This document shows positions 7,761 to 13,542 of a stretch of DNA of 14,554 nucleotides, piece after piece; positions within the stretch are counted from its first letter, which is position 1; each line of letters opens with the position of its first letter. The stretch lies in NCBI GenBank assembly GCA_037133395.1, contig JBAXOG010000128.1:1-14554 (forward strand), read 5' to 3'. The DNA is from CAIZQW01 sp037133395 (GTDB taxonomy: Bacteria > Verrucomicrobiota > Kiritimatiellia > RFP12 > UBA1067). A program made the translations under genes and the position numbers. The notes under the pieces were generated by a model. That model worked only from the letters and a program-made list of their open reading frames with translations, was not told the origin of the DNA and searched no databases.

Positions 7761-7928
7761 AGCTCAGGCGGCGAGGATAAGCTTTACAAGTGGGTGCTCG
7801 GAAAGACCAAAAACGGAAAACATTGCCCCGACTGCGAAGCCCGCGCCGGCAAGGTTAAAACCATTGCCGAATGGCGGACCATGGGCAAGCCGAAATGTAA
7901 ATGCAAGTGCAGGTTGGTGCCGCAATAA
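7761..7928 (+). pseudogene. 5'-truncated copy of the gpI-like protein's Cys-rich tail (copy 2)
   Basis: The frame ending in TAA at 7926-7928 reads SSGGEDKLYKWVLGKTKNG, then C-x2-C, RAGKVKTIAEW, MGKPKCKCKCRLVPQ. It is collinear with residues 258-311 of the gpI-like protein. A TGA lies three codons upstream in the same frame and there is no start codon or ribosome site, so it cannot be expressed as it stands. All five module Cys are kept and many differences from the parent are synonymous or conservative. This suggests a copy that diverged under selection in another gene or phage before being left here, rather than a fresh duplication of the local gene. Confidence 0.85.
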
Positions 7929-7994
7929 GAGCCACCGACATCGCCTTTACCTATCATCGTGCTCCGCTACTGCGTGGCACCGTCGCAAATACAC

Positions 7995-8111
7995 GCGGAA
8001 TAAAATCCGCTGGACAAGCAGCTTTGCTGTAGAGTACACTTCTCACGTGAAGTTATTTTTGAGTTGAATATTTGCGGATTTTTTGGCTGTAGGTTACGGG
8101 TTCGTCCGTAA
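7995..8111. other. Cluster of small hairpins upstream of a membrane protein gene
   Basis: GCGGA/TCCGC (7995-8010, loop ATAAAA), CAGC/GCTG (8019-8029), the palindrome TCACGTGA (8043-8050) and TTACGGG-TTCG-TCCGTAA (8094-8111, a 7-bp stem counting one G-T pair, closing on a TTCG loop) lie in succession between the phage-module copy and the next gene. The AAAATCCGC at 8002-8010 can alternatively pair with GCGGATTTT near 8074. None has a clean T-run, so I do not call a terminator; a structured leader or a boundary region is possible. Confidence 0.4.
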
Positions 8112-8170
8112 AAGAGGCAGTAGTATTCAGAAATCATCCGAAGATCGTATCGCTATAAAGGAGAATTACT

Positions 8171-8848
8171 ATGTATTTCTTAATCAGTTTCATAATCAAT
8201 GCAATTCTTTTCCTGATAGTTTATCTAATTTCTAAGAAATGGTCGATTCTTTCGATTGTGGCAGGGATTCTGGGTTTTGTCATTTATTTTTCGAAATTCC
8301 AGCAATTCTCTGGAGGAATGTATCAGTACGCTTCTGTATTCGATCATACGCTAACTTTAATGAAAATATGGTACTTCATTCTGATGTTATTCTGGCTTGC
8401 AATTGCTGTAAAAACAGGTGTGAAATTATTTAAAGGAACCAATTCCGAACAATTTATTCAGTCGATTTCACGCACGTTAAAAACCATCACTTTACCCGCA
8501 AGTGTTGATTCAGAAATTCTTACCAATGCAAGCATATTGGAACTTATCGAATGCGGTCTAGGAGAAGAAGTGATTCAGGAGAAAATCAGACACTCACGTT
8601 GTTCTTTTGGTTTAGCGACCTCAGATATAGCAAGCTTGAAGAAAAACAAGGTATCGGATTTGTTGATAGCAGCTATGATTAAAGCTCAATCTGCACGCGG
8701 AATTGCTTCCTCTAGCAATTCCGACAAAGCATCACAACCATTCCACCATCCAGGGGCAGAGGGGAAATCAATGTCGATTTCTTCTACAAAATCAGAGCCC
8801 ATTACACCAGACCCAGATCCCAAGACAGGACGATATGTGATTTCTTAA
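8171..8848 (+). CDS. Membrane protein with a C-terminal 'GL-EEVI..KI' helical domain (225 aa)
   Basis: Three membrane segments lie at about 3-20, 24-42 and 65-83. After a basic loop, residues 118-172 carry the pattern ILTNASILELIECGLGEEVI, then KIRHS, FGLATSDIASLKKNKVSDLLIAAMI. From memory this matches a widespread short helical domain (usually written N-xx-V/I-xx-L-xx-GL-x-EEVI-xx-KI...LKkagVsd-xVI-xAM) that occurs in bacterial envelope proteins and has no assigned function. The last 45 residues are Ser/Pro-rich and probably disordered. GGAG about 8 bases before the ATG supports the start. Base composition is visibly AT-richer than the phage genes at the left end, suggesting a different origin. 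It lies upstream of the LRR protein on the same strand but 207 bases separate them, so separate promoters are possible. Confidence 0.85.
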   Translation: MYFLISFIINAILFLIVYLISKKWSILSIVAGILGFVIYFSKFQQFSGGMYQYASVFDHTLTLMKIWYFILMLFWLAIAVKTGVKLFKGTNSEQFIQSISRTLKTITLPASVDSEILTNASILELIECGLGEEVIQEKIRHSRCSFGLATSDIASLKKNKVSDLLIAAMIKAQSARGIASSSNSDKASQPFHHPGAEGKSMSISSTKSEPITPDPDPKTGRYVIS

Positions 8849-9006
8849 CCCCGTGCGACCACTTGTTTTTGAATTGGCGTTCTGGGGATCAAGCGATTTG
8901 TTTTTTTGAACTTAGGGATTGCCTATTTCACAATTACCTGTTTAGTTGAAGCTAATTGGTGGAATGTGTTTATGTTTCGTTTTGCTACGGATAAACGAAC
9001 GAGATT

Positions 9007-9023
9007 TGCGGCATGGAGCCGCA
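9007..9023 (+). other. GC-rich hairpin in the leader of the LRR gene
   Basis: TGCGGC pairs with GCCGCA around ATGGA, a perfect 6-bp stem, 32 bases upstream of the chosen ATG. It could influence translation or mark a transcript end; its function is not shown by sequence. Confidence 0.4.
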
Positions 9024-9055
9024 GAGCACAGTACTTTAAAAAAGGAAAACAACCC

Positions 9056-10414
9056 ATGAAGACTGTTACATTTTTGACTTCAATCCTACTGGCAGGTGCA
9101 CCTTTCGCCAAGGCCGAGTTGGATTTGGGGTGGGGGAATAACCAACGTTCCGATCAAACAATTAACATGAGTATGACACCATCGCAACCAGAACCAGACC
9201 AAGATGTTCAAGTAGAACTTGGAAGCGCCAAAGTTAATATAAACGTTTCGCACATAACATGGTATGTGGATAGAAGCAAAACAAAAGAAGGCCTTGGCGT
9301 GAAAGAACTTTCACTTAAGTCAAAGGGTCTTGGAAAGCCAACACTAATTAAAGCCGTTGTTGTCGCAAAAGATGGTTCAAAGTTTGAAATCTCAAGTGTG
9401 ATAGTACCAAAGCGGCTGAGCATTAGAATTGAACCTGTACCCAATTGCTCGAATAGACTTGTTAAAGTCATTGCTGTGGCAGAAGTAATCGACCCTTTAA
9501 CAGGCAAGCTGATGTTAGACGAAGATTTATTTTATAAATGGTCTTTTAACAACACAGTTGCAGGAGCACTTTGTGGGCTAGGAAAGGATTCCATAGTATT
9601 GAAGAGAGGCAGTTTCGTTGATAAATTGATTGAAGTGGTTGTACGTAACGCTAAAGGTGAGACCATTTTTGAAACGAGTAGAATATTTAAAGAAAAACAT
9701 ATTCAGTCATTGTTTGACCAGGCAACAAACACTAATAACAACAGCAGCGAAACGGGTATATCTGCAAAGAACGGCAACATTACGACATTACCAGAAAAAG
9801 TTTTCCAAGGAGGCGCTTTCTTATATTCGTCTAATCATTCGACCATCACAATCATAAAATACACCGGTCACAGTGGTGAAGTGACCGTACCGAGCGTGAT
9901 CAACAACAAGCCAGTCACAGGGATCAAGACATGGGCGTTTAGGGGTTGTACTAGTATTTCAAGTGTTACGATTCCCAAGACTGTTGTCAACATTGGAAGC
10001 TACGTATTTGAGGGTTGCACAAAACTTACTTCAATAATGGTAGAGGAGGCCAATGTATCCTACAGTACCATTGACGGTGCTCTTTTTAACAAAACAAAGA
10101 CAGAGCTAATACAAGTTCCGATCGGCAAATCAGGCAACTATATTATTCCCAACGGTGTTACCAGTATTGGAAATAATTCATTTGAGAGTTGTACGAAGTT
10201 ACAGAACATTGTTATTCCAGCTAGCGTCACCTTCGTTGGCAAACATGCATTTGCCTATTGTAAAGATGTAAATGTCTGTTTCACGGGTGATGTTCCTAAT
10301 CTTGGAGAAGAGGTGTTTTTTTGCGCGGAAACGACACCTGTTTATTATTTGCCTGGCAAAAAAGGTTGGTCGTCTTGGAAAGGGGGTCGTCAGGCGAAAG
10401 AGTTAACACCATAA
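9056..10414 (+). CDS. Secreted surface protein: Ig-like repeats fused to BspA-type LRR (452 aa)
   Basis: The ATG at 9056 follows AAAGGAAA and gives a clean signal peptide (residues 1-20, ending AKA). The frame is open upstream to 8906, but that start lacks a ribosome site and would bury the signal. Residues 35-212 look like two beta-sandwich domains: HITWYVDRSKTKEGLGVKEL, then FYKWSFNNTVAG with GLGKDSIVL. The 'ITWY...G-G-K...Y-W...GLGK' arrangement is one I associate with tandem Ig-like surface proteins of Patescibacteria. Residues 225-250 are an Asn/Ser linker. Residues 262-436 are BspA-type LRRs (LRR_5): VTVPSVINNKPVTGIKTWAF, FRGCTSISSVTIP, a GALFNKTKTELIQVP block and a closing YYLPGKKGW, a style frequent in Verrucomicrobia-like genomes. 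It probably acts in adhesion or surface recognition. Confidence 0.85.
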   Translation: MKTVTFLTSILLAGAPFAKAELDLGWGNNQRSDQTINMSMTPSQPEPDQDVQVELGSAKVNINVSHITWYVDRSKTKEGLGVKELSLKSKGLGKPTLIKAVVVAKDGSKFEISSVIVPKRLSIRIEPVPNCSNRLVKVIAVAEVIDPLTGKLMLDEDLFYKWSFNNTVAGALCGLGKDSIVLKRGSFVDKLIEVVVRNAKGETIFETSRIFKEKHIQSLFDQATNTNNNSSETGISAKNGNITTLPEKVFQGGAFLYSSNHSTITIIKYTGHSGEVTVPSVINNKPVTGIKTWAFRGCTSISSVTIPKTVVNIGSYVFEGCTKLTSIMVEEANVSYSTIDGALFNKTKTELIQVPIGKSGNYIIPNGVTSIGNNSFESCTKLQNIVIPASVTFVGKHAFAYCKDVNVCFTGDVPNLGEEVFFCAETTPVYYLPGKKGWSSWKGGRQAKELTP

Positions 10415-10478
10415 GTTACACAACGGAACGGCGACGTGGTAGCGAGGTATAAGGTCATTAGACAAACTCATCTTTGTG

Positions 10479-10495
10479 TCACTCGCATTGAGTGA
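10479..10495 (+). other. Hairpin downstream of the LRR gene
   Basis: TCACTC-GCATT-GAGTGA is a perfect 6-bp stem with a 5-base loop, 65 bases after the LRR stop. No T-run follows, so it is at best a weak or factor-dependent transcript end. Confidence 0.35.
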
Positions 10496-10519
10496 AATCT
10501 CCTTCGTTCTTATGTCACA

Positions 10520-10579
10520 AGCATTCATCATCATACGTTGGATTATATTCGTTTGTGGATGGGTTGGACAAGAGCAATT
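10520..10579 (+). repeat. Dispersed repeat, copy B
   Basis: Gapless partner of 7648-7707 (about 44 of 60 identical) and of 12184-12227 (about 33 of 44 identical; shared CATCATCA, GTTGGA, TATA, TCGTTT, GGAT). It ends 22 bases before the third copy of the phage tail module. A similar spacing to copy A and its module suggests that the repeat and module travelled together at least twice. Confidence 0.7.
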
Positions 10580-10601
10580 ACTGCTCGACAGTGATCAGGC
10601 C

Positions 10602-10903
10602 ACAGGCAAGAGCTTCATCAGCGAGCCGGTGATCCCCAAGGCCCTCTATTACACCGACGGCGCCTGGTATGACGGAAGCGGAAAGTTTTCATCAGCCGGA
10701 AAAAACCAGCGACCAGCCTCCACAATCGATCAGGCGATGAGAAACTTTACAAATGGGTGCTCGGCAAGACCAAATCCGGAACCCACTGCCCCAACTGCAA
10801 AGCCCGCGCCGGCAAGGTCAAGAGCATCGCGGAATGGAAATCGATGGGCAAGCCGAAATGCAAGTGCAAGTGCAGGCTAGTGCCTGTTGCATCACGCTCA
10901 TAA
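10602..10903 (+). pseudogene. Frameshifted, 5'-truncated copy of the gpI-like C-terminal module (copy 3)
   Basis: The first part reads GKSFISEPVIPKALYYTDGAWYDGSGKF, matching residues 217-244 of the gpI-like protein. After the T-run at 10686-10689 the match continues in the -1 frame: ISRKKPATSLHNRSG, EKLYKWVLGKTKSGTHC, then C, RAGKVKSIAEW, GKPKCKCKCRLVPV, ending in TAA at 10901-10903. Aligning the DNA shows AAGTTTTCATC where the collinear reading requires AAGTTCATC, that is 2 extra bases. Both halves keep every module landmark, including the five Cys. Upstream of 10602 the homology stops abruptly and no start with a ribosome site is present. It is therefore a decayed fragment of a related phage gene, and its tail is closer to copy 2 than to the intact gene (for example MGKPKCKCKC in both). 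Confidence 0.85.
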
Positions 10904-11110
10904 GAATGAAATTACTGCATGTCCACAATCATCCTTGGTTGAAGACACATTCTACTTTTGATTTCACTGCTAACTTCAACTCGGCAAGTCCTAGTGGCAA
11001 CCATCACCGAGCAAGATAAGTGGGGGAAGATGGCGGTTAATCTAAACATTGAAATCTAAATGCATTTTCGTCAAGTGCTTCATTACGGATTCATATACTG
11101 GTCTATTGTC

Positions 11111-11641
11111 TTACGGAAGGATAAACATGTTTTGAGCACCTTCCGGAATTCCGACTTGCGCGATAATTTTAGCGCACGCTATGGCGTCTTCAAGGGCATC
11201 GTGATGCTTGAAGGTGAACCCGAAATGATGGGCTACAGCATCCAGCTTATGGGAAGCCAGAGAAGGCAATGCCTTGCGACTCGTCCTAAGACTGCATACA
11301 TAAGGGAACTGGATGCCTGGTAACGTATAGAGCGCCAGCGCCGCACGCAGGTGACGGAGATCGAACACGGCGTTGTGGATGACCACGCAGTCGCCCTGCA
11401 GGATGAAGTCGCGCATGGCCGACCATATTTGATGAAATTCGGGTGCATCCTTGACATCCTGCCACGTGAGACCATGGACCTCCGTGCAGAACGGACTCAT
11501 CCAGGTCATGGATGTGTGAGGTTTGACGAGCCAGTGACGCGTCTCCGCCACGCCACCCGCCTCCACACAGGCAAGCCCCACAGAACAGATGCTCCCCGAT
11601 TTCCCGTTTGCCGTCTCAAAATCTAATCCTATAAGTTTCAT
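11111..11641 (-). CDS. DEDDh 3'-5' exonuclease, DnaQ/epsilon-like (176 aa)
   Basis: Family members remove nucleotides from DNA or RNA 3' ends using two metal ions. The DEDDh residues are all visible: Asp7 and Glu9 in GLDFET, Asp94 in IHNAVFDLRHLR, and His147 plus Asp152 in HHDALEDA. The length matches stand-alone DnaQ-like exonucleases, with no extra domain such as a polymerase-binding or BRCT segment. The frame is open upstream to 11869, but the ATG at 11641 has AGGA 7 bases before it and puts the ExoI motif right at the N-terminus as usual. It lies 52 bases after the 106-aa gene on the same strand, so the two are probably co-transcribed. It could be host proofreading/repair or a phage-derived nuclease; no neighbour decides this. 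Confidence 0.9.
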   Translation of the reverse strand: MKLIGLDFETANGKSGSICSVGLACVEAGGVAETRHWLVKPHTSMTWMSPFCTEVHGLTWQDVKDAPEFHQIWSAMRDFILQGDCVVIHNAVFDLRHLRAALALYTLPGIQFPYVCSLRTSRKALPSLASHKLDAVAHHFGFTFKHHDALEDAIACAKIIAQVGIPEGAQNMFILP

Positions 11642-11693
11642 GTGTTGTCCTATGCAAGCTTCGTGCCAACGCAGAGAGGCGGGAGAAGGGTGT

Positions 11694-12014
11694 TTAAATC
11701 GTGATATCGCAAAGTACCTGTTTAATGCACTTGATTCTTTGAGCTTCAAAATAGTCCGCATCACACGAGCCAAAGGGTGTTGGCCTGTTTTGGAGCAGTT
11801 GATTAAAAAAGGATATCGCTTGTTCCCGTGAAGCAAGATGCGAACTGATCTGCACAGCATCGAAAACATACCACCGAGCTAAATGTTCATCAAAAAGCAA
11901 GCGATAGGTATTGGTCGGAGACATTTTACCTTTGGCTTCCTTGGCATAGCGCGCCGCATCATCTGCTTGCACCCGAAAGTGCTCAGCCATTTTATTGGGA
12001 TCCCAATCTTGCAT
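11694..12014 (-). CDS. Small helical protein of unknown function (106 aa)
   Basis: AAGGAG lies 6 bases before the ATG, which is strong support for a real gene. The protein is predicted mostly helical (MAEHFRVQADDAARYAKEAKGK, ARWYVFDAVQISSHLASREQ, FFNQLLQN) with no signal or membrane segment. It carries two late Cys (84 and 95) and one at 101. No family is recognised. It precedes the DEDDh exonuclease by 52 bases on the same strand, so a regulator or partner of that nuclease is conceivable but unsupported by motif. An inverted repeat about 30-55 bases upstream may be its operator. Confidence 0.8.
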   Translation of the reverse strand: MQDWDPNKMAEHFRVQADDAARYAKEAKGKMSPTNTYRLLFDEHLARWYVFDAVQISSHLASREQAISFFNQLLQNRPTPFGSCDADYFEAQRIKCIKQVLCDITI

Positions 12015-12042
12015 CTGTCTCTCCTTTTGACGAGGTATAGTG

Positions 12043-12068
12043 GTTCATGTTCGACTATCGGACATAAC
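12043..12068 (-). promoter_or_regulatory. Inverted repeat upstream of the exonuclease operon (putative operator)
   Basis: ATGTTCGA-CTA-TCGGACAT is a 19-bp imperfect palindrome with one mismatch. Outer GTT/AAC can extend it with a one-base bulge. It is 29 bases upstream of the 106-aa gene, and a possible minus-strand -10 (TATACC) lies between it and the ribosome site. A dimeric repressor site fits the placement; the regulator is not identifiable. Confidence 0.45.
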
Positions 12069-12183
12069 ACCCTTACGTAGCAAAGCAAGTATCATGCCGC
12101 CGCAAGCTGTTCGTGTTCCGACAGGGCATGACATCCTTCCTGCCATTCATCCGCATTGAGCCTTCTTACATTAAAAGGTCGTA

Positions 12184-12227
12184 TGCACGCATCATCACGG
12201 GTTGGAGTATACTCGTTTAAGGATTGG
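12184..12227 (+). repeat. Dispersed repeat, copy C, with a perfect 10-bp palindrome
   Basis: It aligns without gaps to copy B over 44 bases (about 33 identical). The core GAGTATACTC (12205-12214) is a perfect palindrome; copies A and B have degenerate versions (GAGTATACCC, GATTATATTC). Unlike A and B, no phage-module remnant follows. Confidence 0.6.
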
Positions 12228-12297
12228 TCATTCAAGCCATAACTTCAGCAACCAACCCGTCCATGAGCACCAAGTGGGTTATTAGTTACAGGTTGCT
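12197..12297. other. Two mutually exclusive inverted repeats
   Basis: ACGGGTTGG (12197-12205) pairs with CCAACCCGT (12252-12260), 9 bp perfect. AGCAACC (12247-12253) pairs with GGTTGCT (12291-12297), 7 bp perfect. The two share 12252-12253, so they compete. This is the geometry of a switching leader or of a folded single-strand recombination site, but no downstream T-run or conserved aptamer is seen. Confidence 0.4.
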
Positions 12298-12322
12298 CTA
12301 ATATTGAACAGCTGCGCAATTA

Positions 12323-12353
12323 TTGACAGGCGGAATGGAACATCAGATATATG
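12323..12353 (+). promoter_or_regulatory. Candidate sigma70-type promoter
   Basis: A perfect TTGACA at 12323-12328 is followed after 17 bases by GATATA or after 19 by TATATG. It is the best promoter-like match upstream of the zinc-finger/DnaB-like pair and would give a leader of about 130 bases. Confidence 0.35.
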
Positions 12354-12488
12354 TTTTGCGAAAAGAGTCTCAAATAAAGGCGATCTGGGTTCAGATACGG
12401 GTATGGCATGGAACGTGCATATAGCGCAAGACCTAGGAGATGCAAGGTGCTTCTTCCGATATATAATCAGTTAAACGAAAGGTACTCT

Positions 12489-12638
12489 ATGTCTACATGC
12501 GCAACATGTCACGGAACAAAATCAATTCGCTGCCCGGTCTGTAACGGCAGCGGCAAGGTCAGCGGCAAACTCTGCAACACCTGCGGCGGCAACAAGAAGA
12601 TCGTCTGCCCCACCTGCAAAGGAACAGGTCGTCAGTAG
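12489..12638 (+). CDS. Mini DnaJ-type zinc-finger protein (49 aa)
   Basis: Almost the whole protein is a DnaJ Cys-rich domain: four C-x2-C-x-G units at CATCHG, CPVCNG, CNTCGG and CPTCKG, enough for two zinc sites. In DnaJ/Hsp40 this domain helps hold unfolded clients, but here the J-domain and client-binding domains are absent. Stand-alone versions of this finger are common small bacterial proteins of unclear role. The frame is open upstream to 12408; I chose the ATG at 12489 because AAAGG precedes it and the finger begins at once. The DnaB-like gene starts 14 bases after its stop, so the two are co-transcribed. Confidence 0.85.
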   Translation: MSTCATCHGTKSIRCPVCNGSGKVSGKLCNTCGGNKKIVCPTCKGTGRQ

Positions 12639-12652
12639 GAGGGATAAACATT

Positions 12653-13297
12653 ATGAATACCGACTCTGGCCAATCAGCCTGCCTGCTGACGGACTTACTA
12701 AAACTCGACGACAAACCTGTGGGCTTGAATCCCGCAGTGGTGAACATTTTGGTCAGCCAGCTCTCAGTGGATAAGACCGCACTCGCCCTGAACATTGCCA
12801 AGCGTGTTGCGCGTGGTCAAAGTATCAGCAGGATGCCGATTTGGGGCGGGGATGACAGGACTCATGCAGTTGCGGTCTTTTCGCTGGAGTGTCCTTTTGC
12901 GGAAATTGCAAAACGTATACGGGGCACTATCCCAGGCGGTGAAACAAAAGGGGAAGGCAAGGCATCTGTCATTGTAGATGACAAAAGTCTGGACATTATG
13001 GAGCTGTGCGCCCGCGCCCGTTGCATGAAGATGCGCTACAACATCGAAATGATCATTATTAATTATCTCCAGCTTTGCACTTGGGCCAGCGGTGTTAAAC
13101 AAGATCGGCGGAGTGAGATTTCCGAAATTATTAAAAAGATCGAAGCTATGACTCAGGAACTAAACGTACCAGTTATTGTCATAAGCCACCGCAGTCGAGA
13201 ACTTGATCAACTCAGGGATAAGTTGGAGTTTACCTTTGCCGAAGAAGGAGAGGATATCCCTGGCGGATTTGACCTGATCGATTATAACAAAGCGTGA
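12653..13297 (+). CDS. Degenerate DnaB-type helicase ATPase domain protein (214 aa)
   Basis: Residues 25-182 follow the RecA-like C-terminal domain of replicative helicase DnaB: KTALALNIAKRVA, HAVAVFSLEC, SLDIMELCARAR, IIINYLQL, DRRSEISEIIKKIEAM, ELNVPVIVISHRSREL. Several key positions are altered. The Walker A region is SQLSVDKT, with Asp40 where GKT normally has Gly (Lys41 and Thr42 remain). The Walker B Asp is Asn137. The conserved Gln of the LSQLSR motif is His179. The N-terminal primase-binding domain is absent, about 50-60 residues between IRGTIP and the SLDI block are missing, and the end departs from DnaB after residue 185. A strong GGAGGG site and an intact frame suggest expression. 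Options are a non-catalytic derivative, for example an inhibitor or loader decoy of DnaB, or a young pseudogene. ATP hydrolysis looks unlikely. Confidence 0.8.
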   Translation: MNTDSGQSACLLTDLLKLDDKPVGLNPAVVNILVSQLSVDKTALALNIAKRVARGQSISRMPIWGGDDRTHAVAVFSLECPFAEIAKRIRGTIPGGETKGEGKASVIVDDKSLDIMELCARARCMKMRYNIEMIIINYLQLCTWASGVKQDRRSEISEIIKKIEAMTQELNVPVIVISHRSRELDQLRDKLEFTFAEEGEDIPGGFDLIDYNKA

Positions 13298-13383
13298 CCC
13301 CATGGGGCGCTTTTGACTATAAACGGTTTGAAAAGGCCAGAGTTGCCTTTATCCAGAGACTGATCGCTGATTATGACGTTTAG
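13294..13383 (+). pseudogene. Short open frame, possible displaced C-terminal tail (29 aa)
   Basis: A frame starting at a GTG that overlaps the DnaB-like stop (GTGA) reads VTPWGAFDYKRFEKARVAFI and ends in DYDV and TAG. The aromatic/charged helical look is protein-like. It could be the original C-terminus of the DnaB-like gene or of another gene, separated by a frameshift. It is too short for certainty. Confidence 0.3.
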
Positions 13384-13398
13384 CGTAGGGCTTCTTGA

Positions 13399-13425
13399 TT
13401 GACAATTTAAGCTCCCTATTATAGC
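13399..13425 (+). promoter_or_regulatory. Candidate promoter for the zinc-repeat gene
   Basis: A perfect TTGACA (13399-13404) is followed after 15 bases by TATAGC (13420-13425). The spacing is short, but the position, about 115 bases upstream of the 13543 start and just after the preceding block ends, is appropriate. Confidence 0.35.
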
Positions 13426-13542
13426 ATCAACAAATCAGAAATTGGTTGGCAAGGTTACTTAAATCTCATTAAAGAGGTATGCGATTCCAATTAGCAAGTG
13501 TTTTGGGGTAATGCCCTGTTGGACAATTATGGAGGTTAACTC

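Larger units (their letters stand above)
12069..12488. other. 420-bp intergenic region between divergent gene blocks
   Basis: There is no supported gene here. The region separates the minus-strand exonuclease operon from the plus-strand zinc-finger/DnaB-like pair. It holds dispersed repeat copy C, two overlapping long-range inverted repeats (12197-12297), a candidate promoter (12323-12353) and a leader of about 130 bases with small hairpins (ATCTG-GGTT-CAGAT near 12390; AAGACCT pairing with AGGTGCTT near 12430-12452, with one bulge). Confidence 0.5.

Noticed and set aside
7681..8067. Plus-strand 128-codon open frame over the second module copy
   Set aside because: It reads the module in the wrong frame; the conserved Cys-rich sequence is in another frame, so this is a shadow.
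10476..10880. Plus-strand 134-codon open frame as an intact gene
   Set aside because: Only its middle part matches the phage module; after the T-run at 10686 it leaves the conserved frame, and its start has no ribosome site.
7761..10903. Module copies as products of reverse transcription (common 3' end, variable 5' truncation)
   Set aside because: No reverse transcriptase, A-tail or target-site duplication is seen, and the copies are too diverged from the intact gene to be recent retrocopies of it.
11111..12014. 106-aa protein plus exonuclease as a toxin-antitoxin pair
   Set aside because: The gene sizes and order could fit, but neither protein shows a toxin or antitoxin motif and the exonuclease has a full ordinary DEDDh site.
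7648..12227. Dispersed repeats as remnants of a coding sequence (shared frame resembling H-H-H-x-L-D/E-Y-x-R-L)
   Set aside because: Mismatches are not concentrated at third codon positions and copy A carries an in-frame stop, so DNA-level conservation is the simpler explanation.
12043..12297. Integron attC-like sites in the repeat-rich intergenic regions
   Set aside because: The palindromes lack the paired RYYYAAC and GTTRRRY core sites at proper spacing, and no integrase is in the window.
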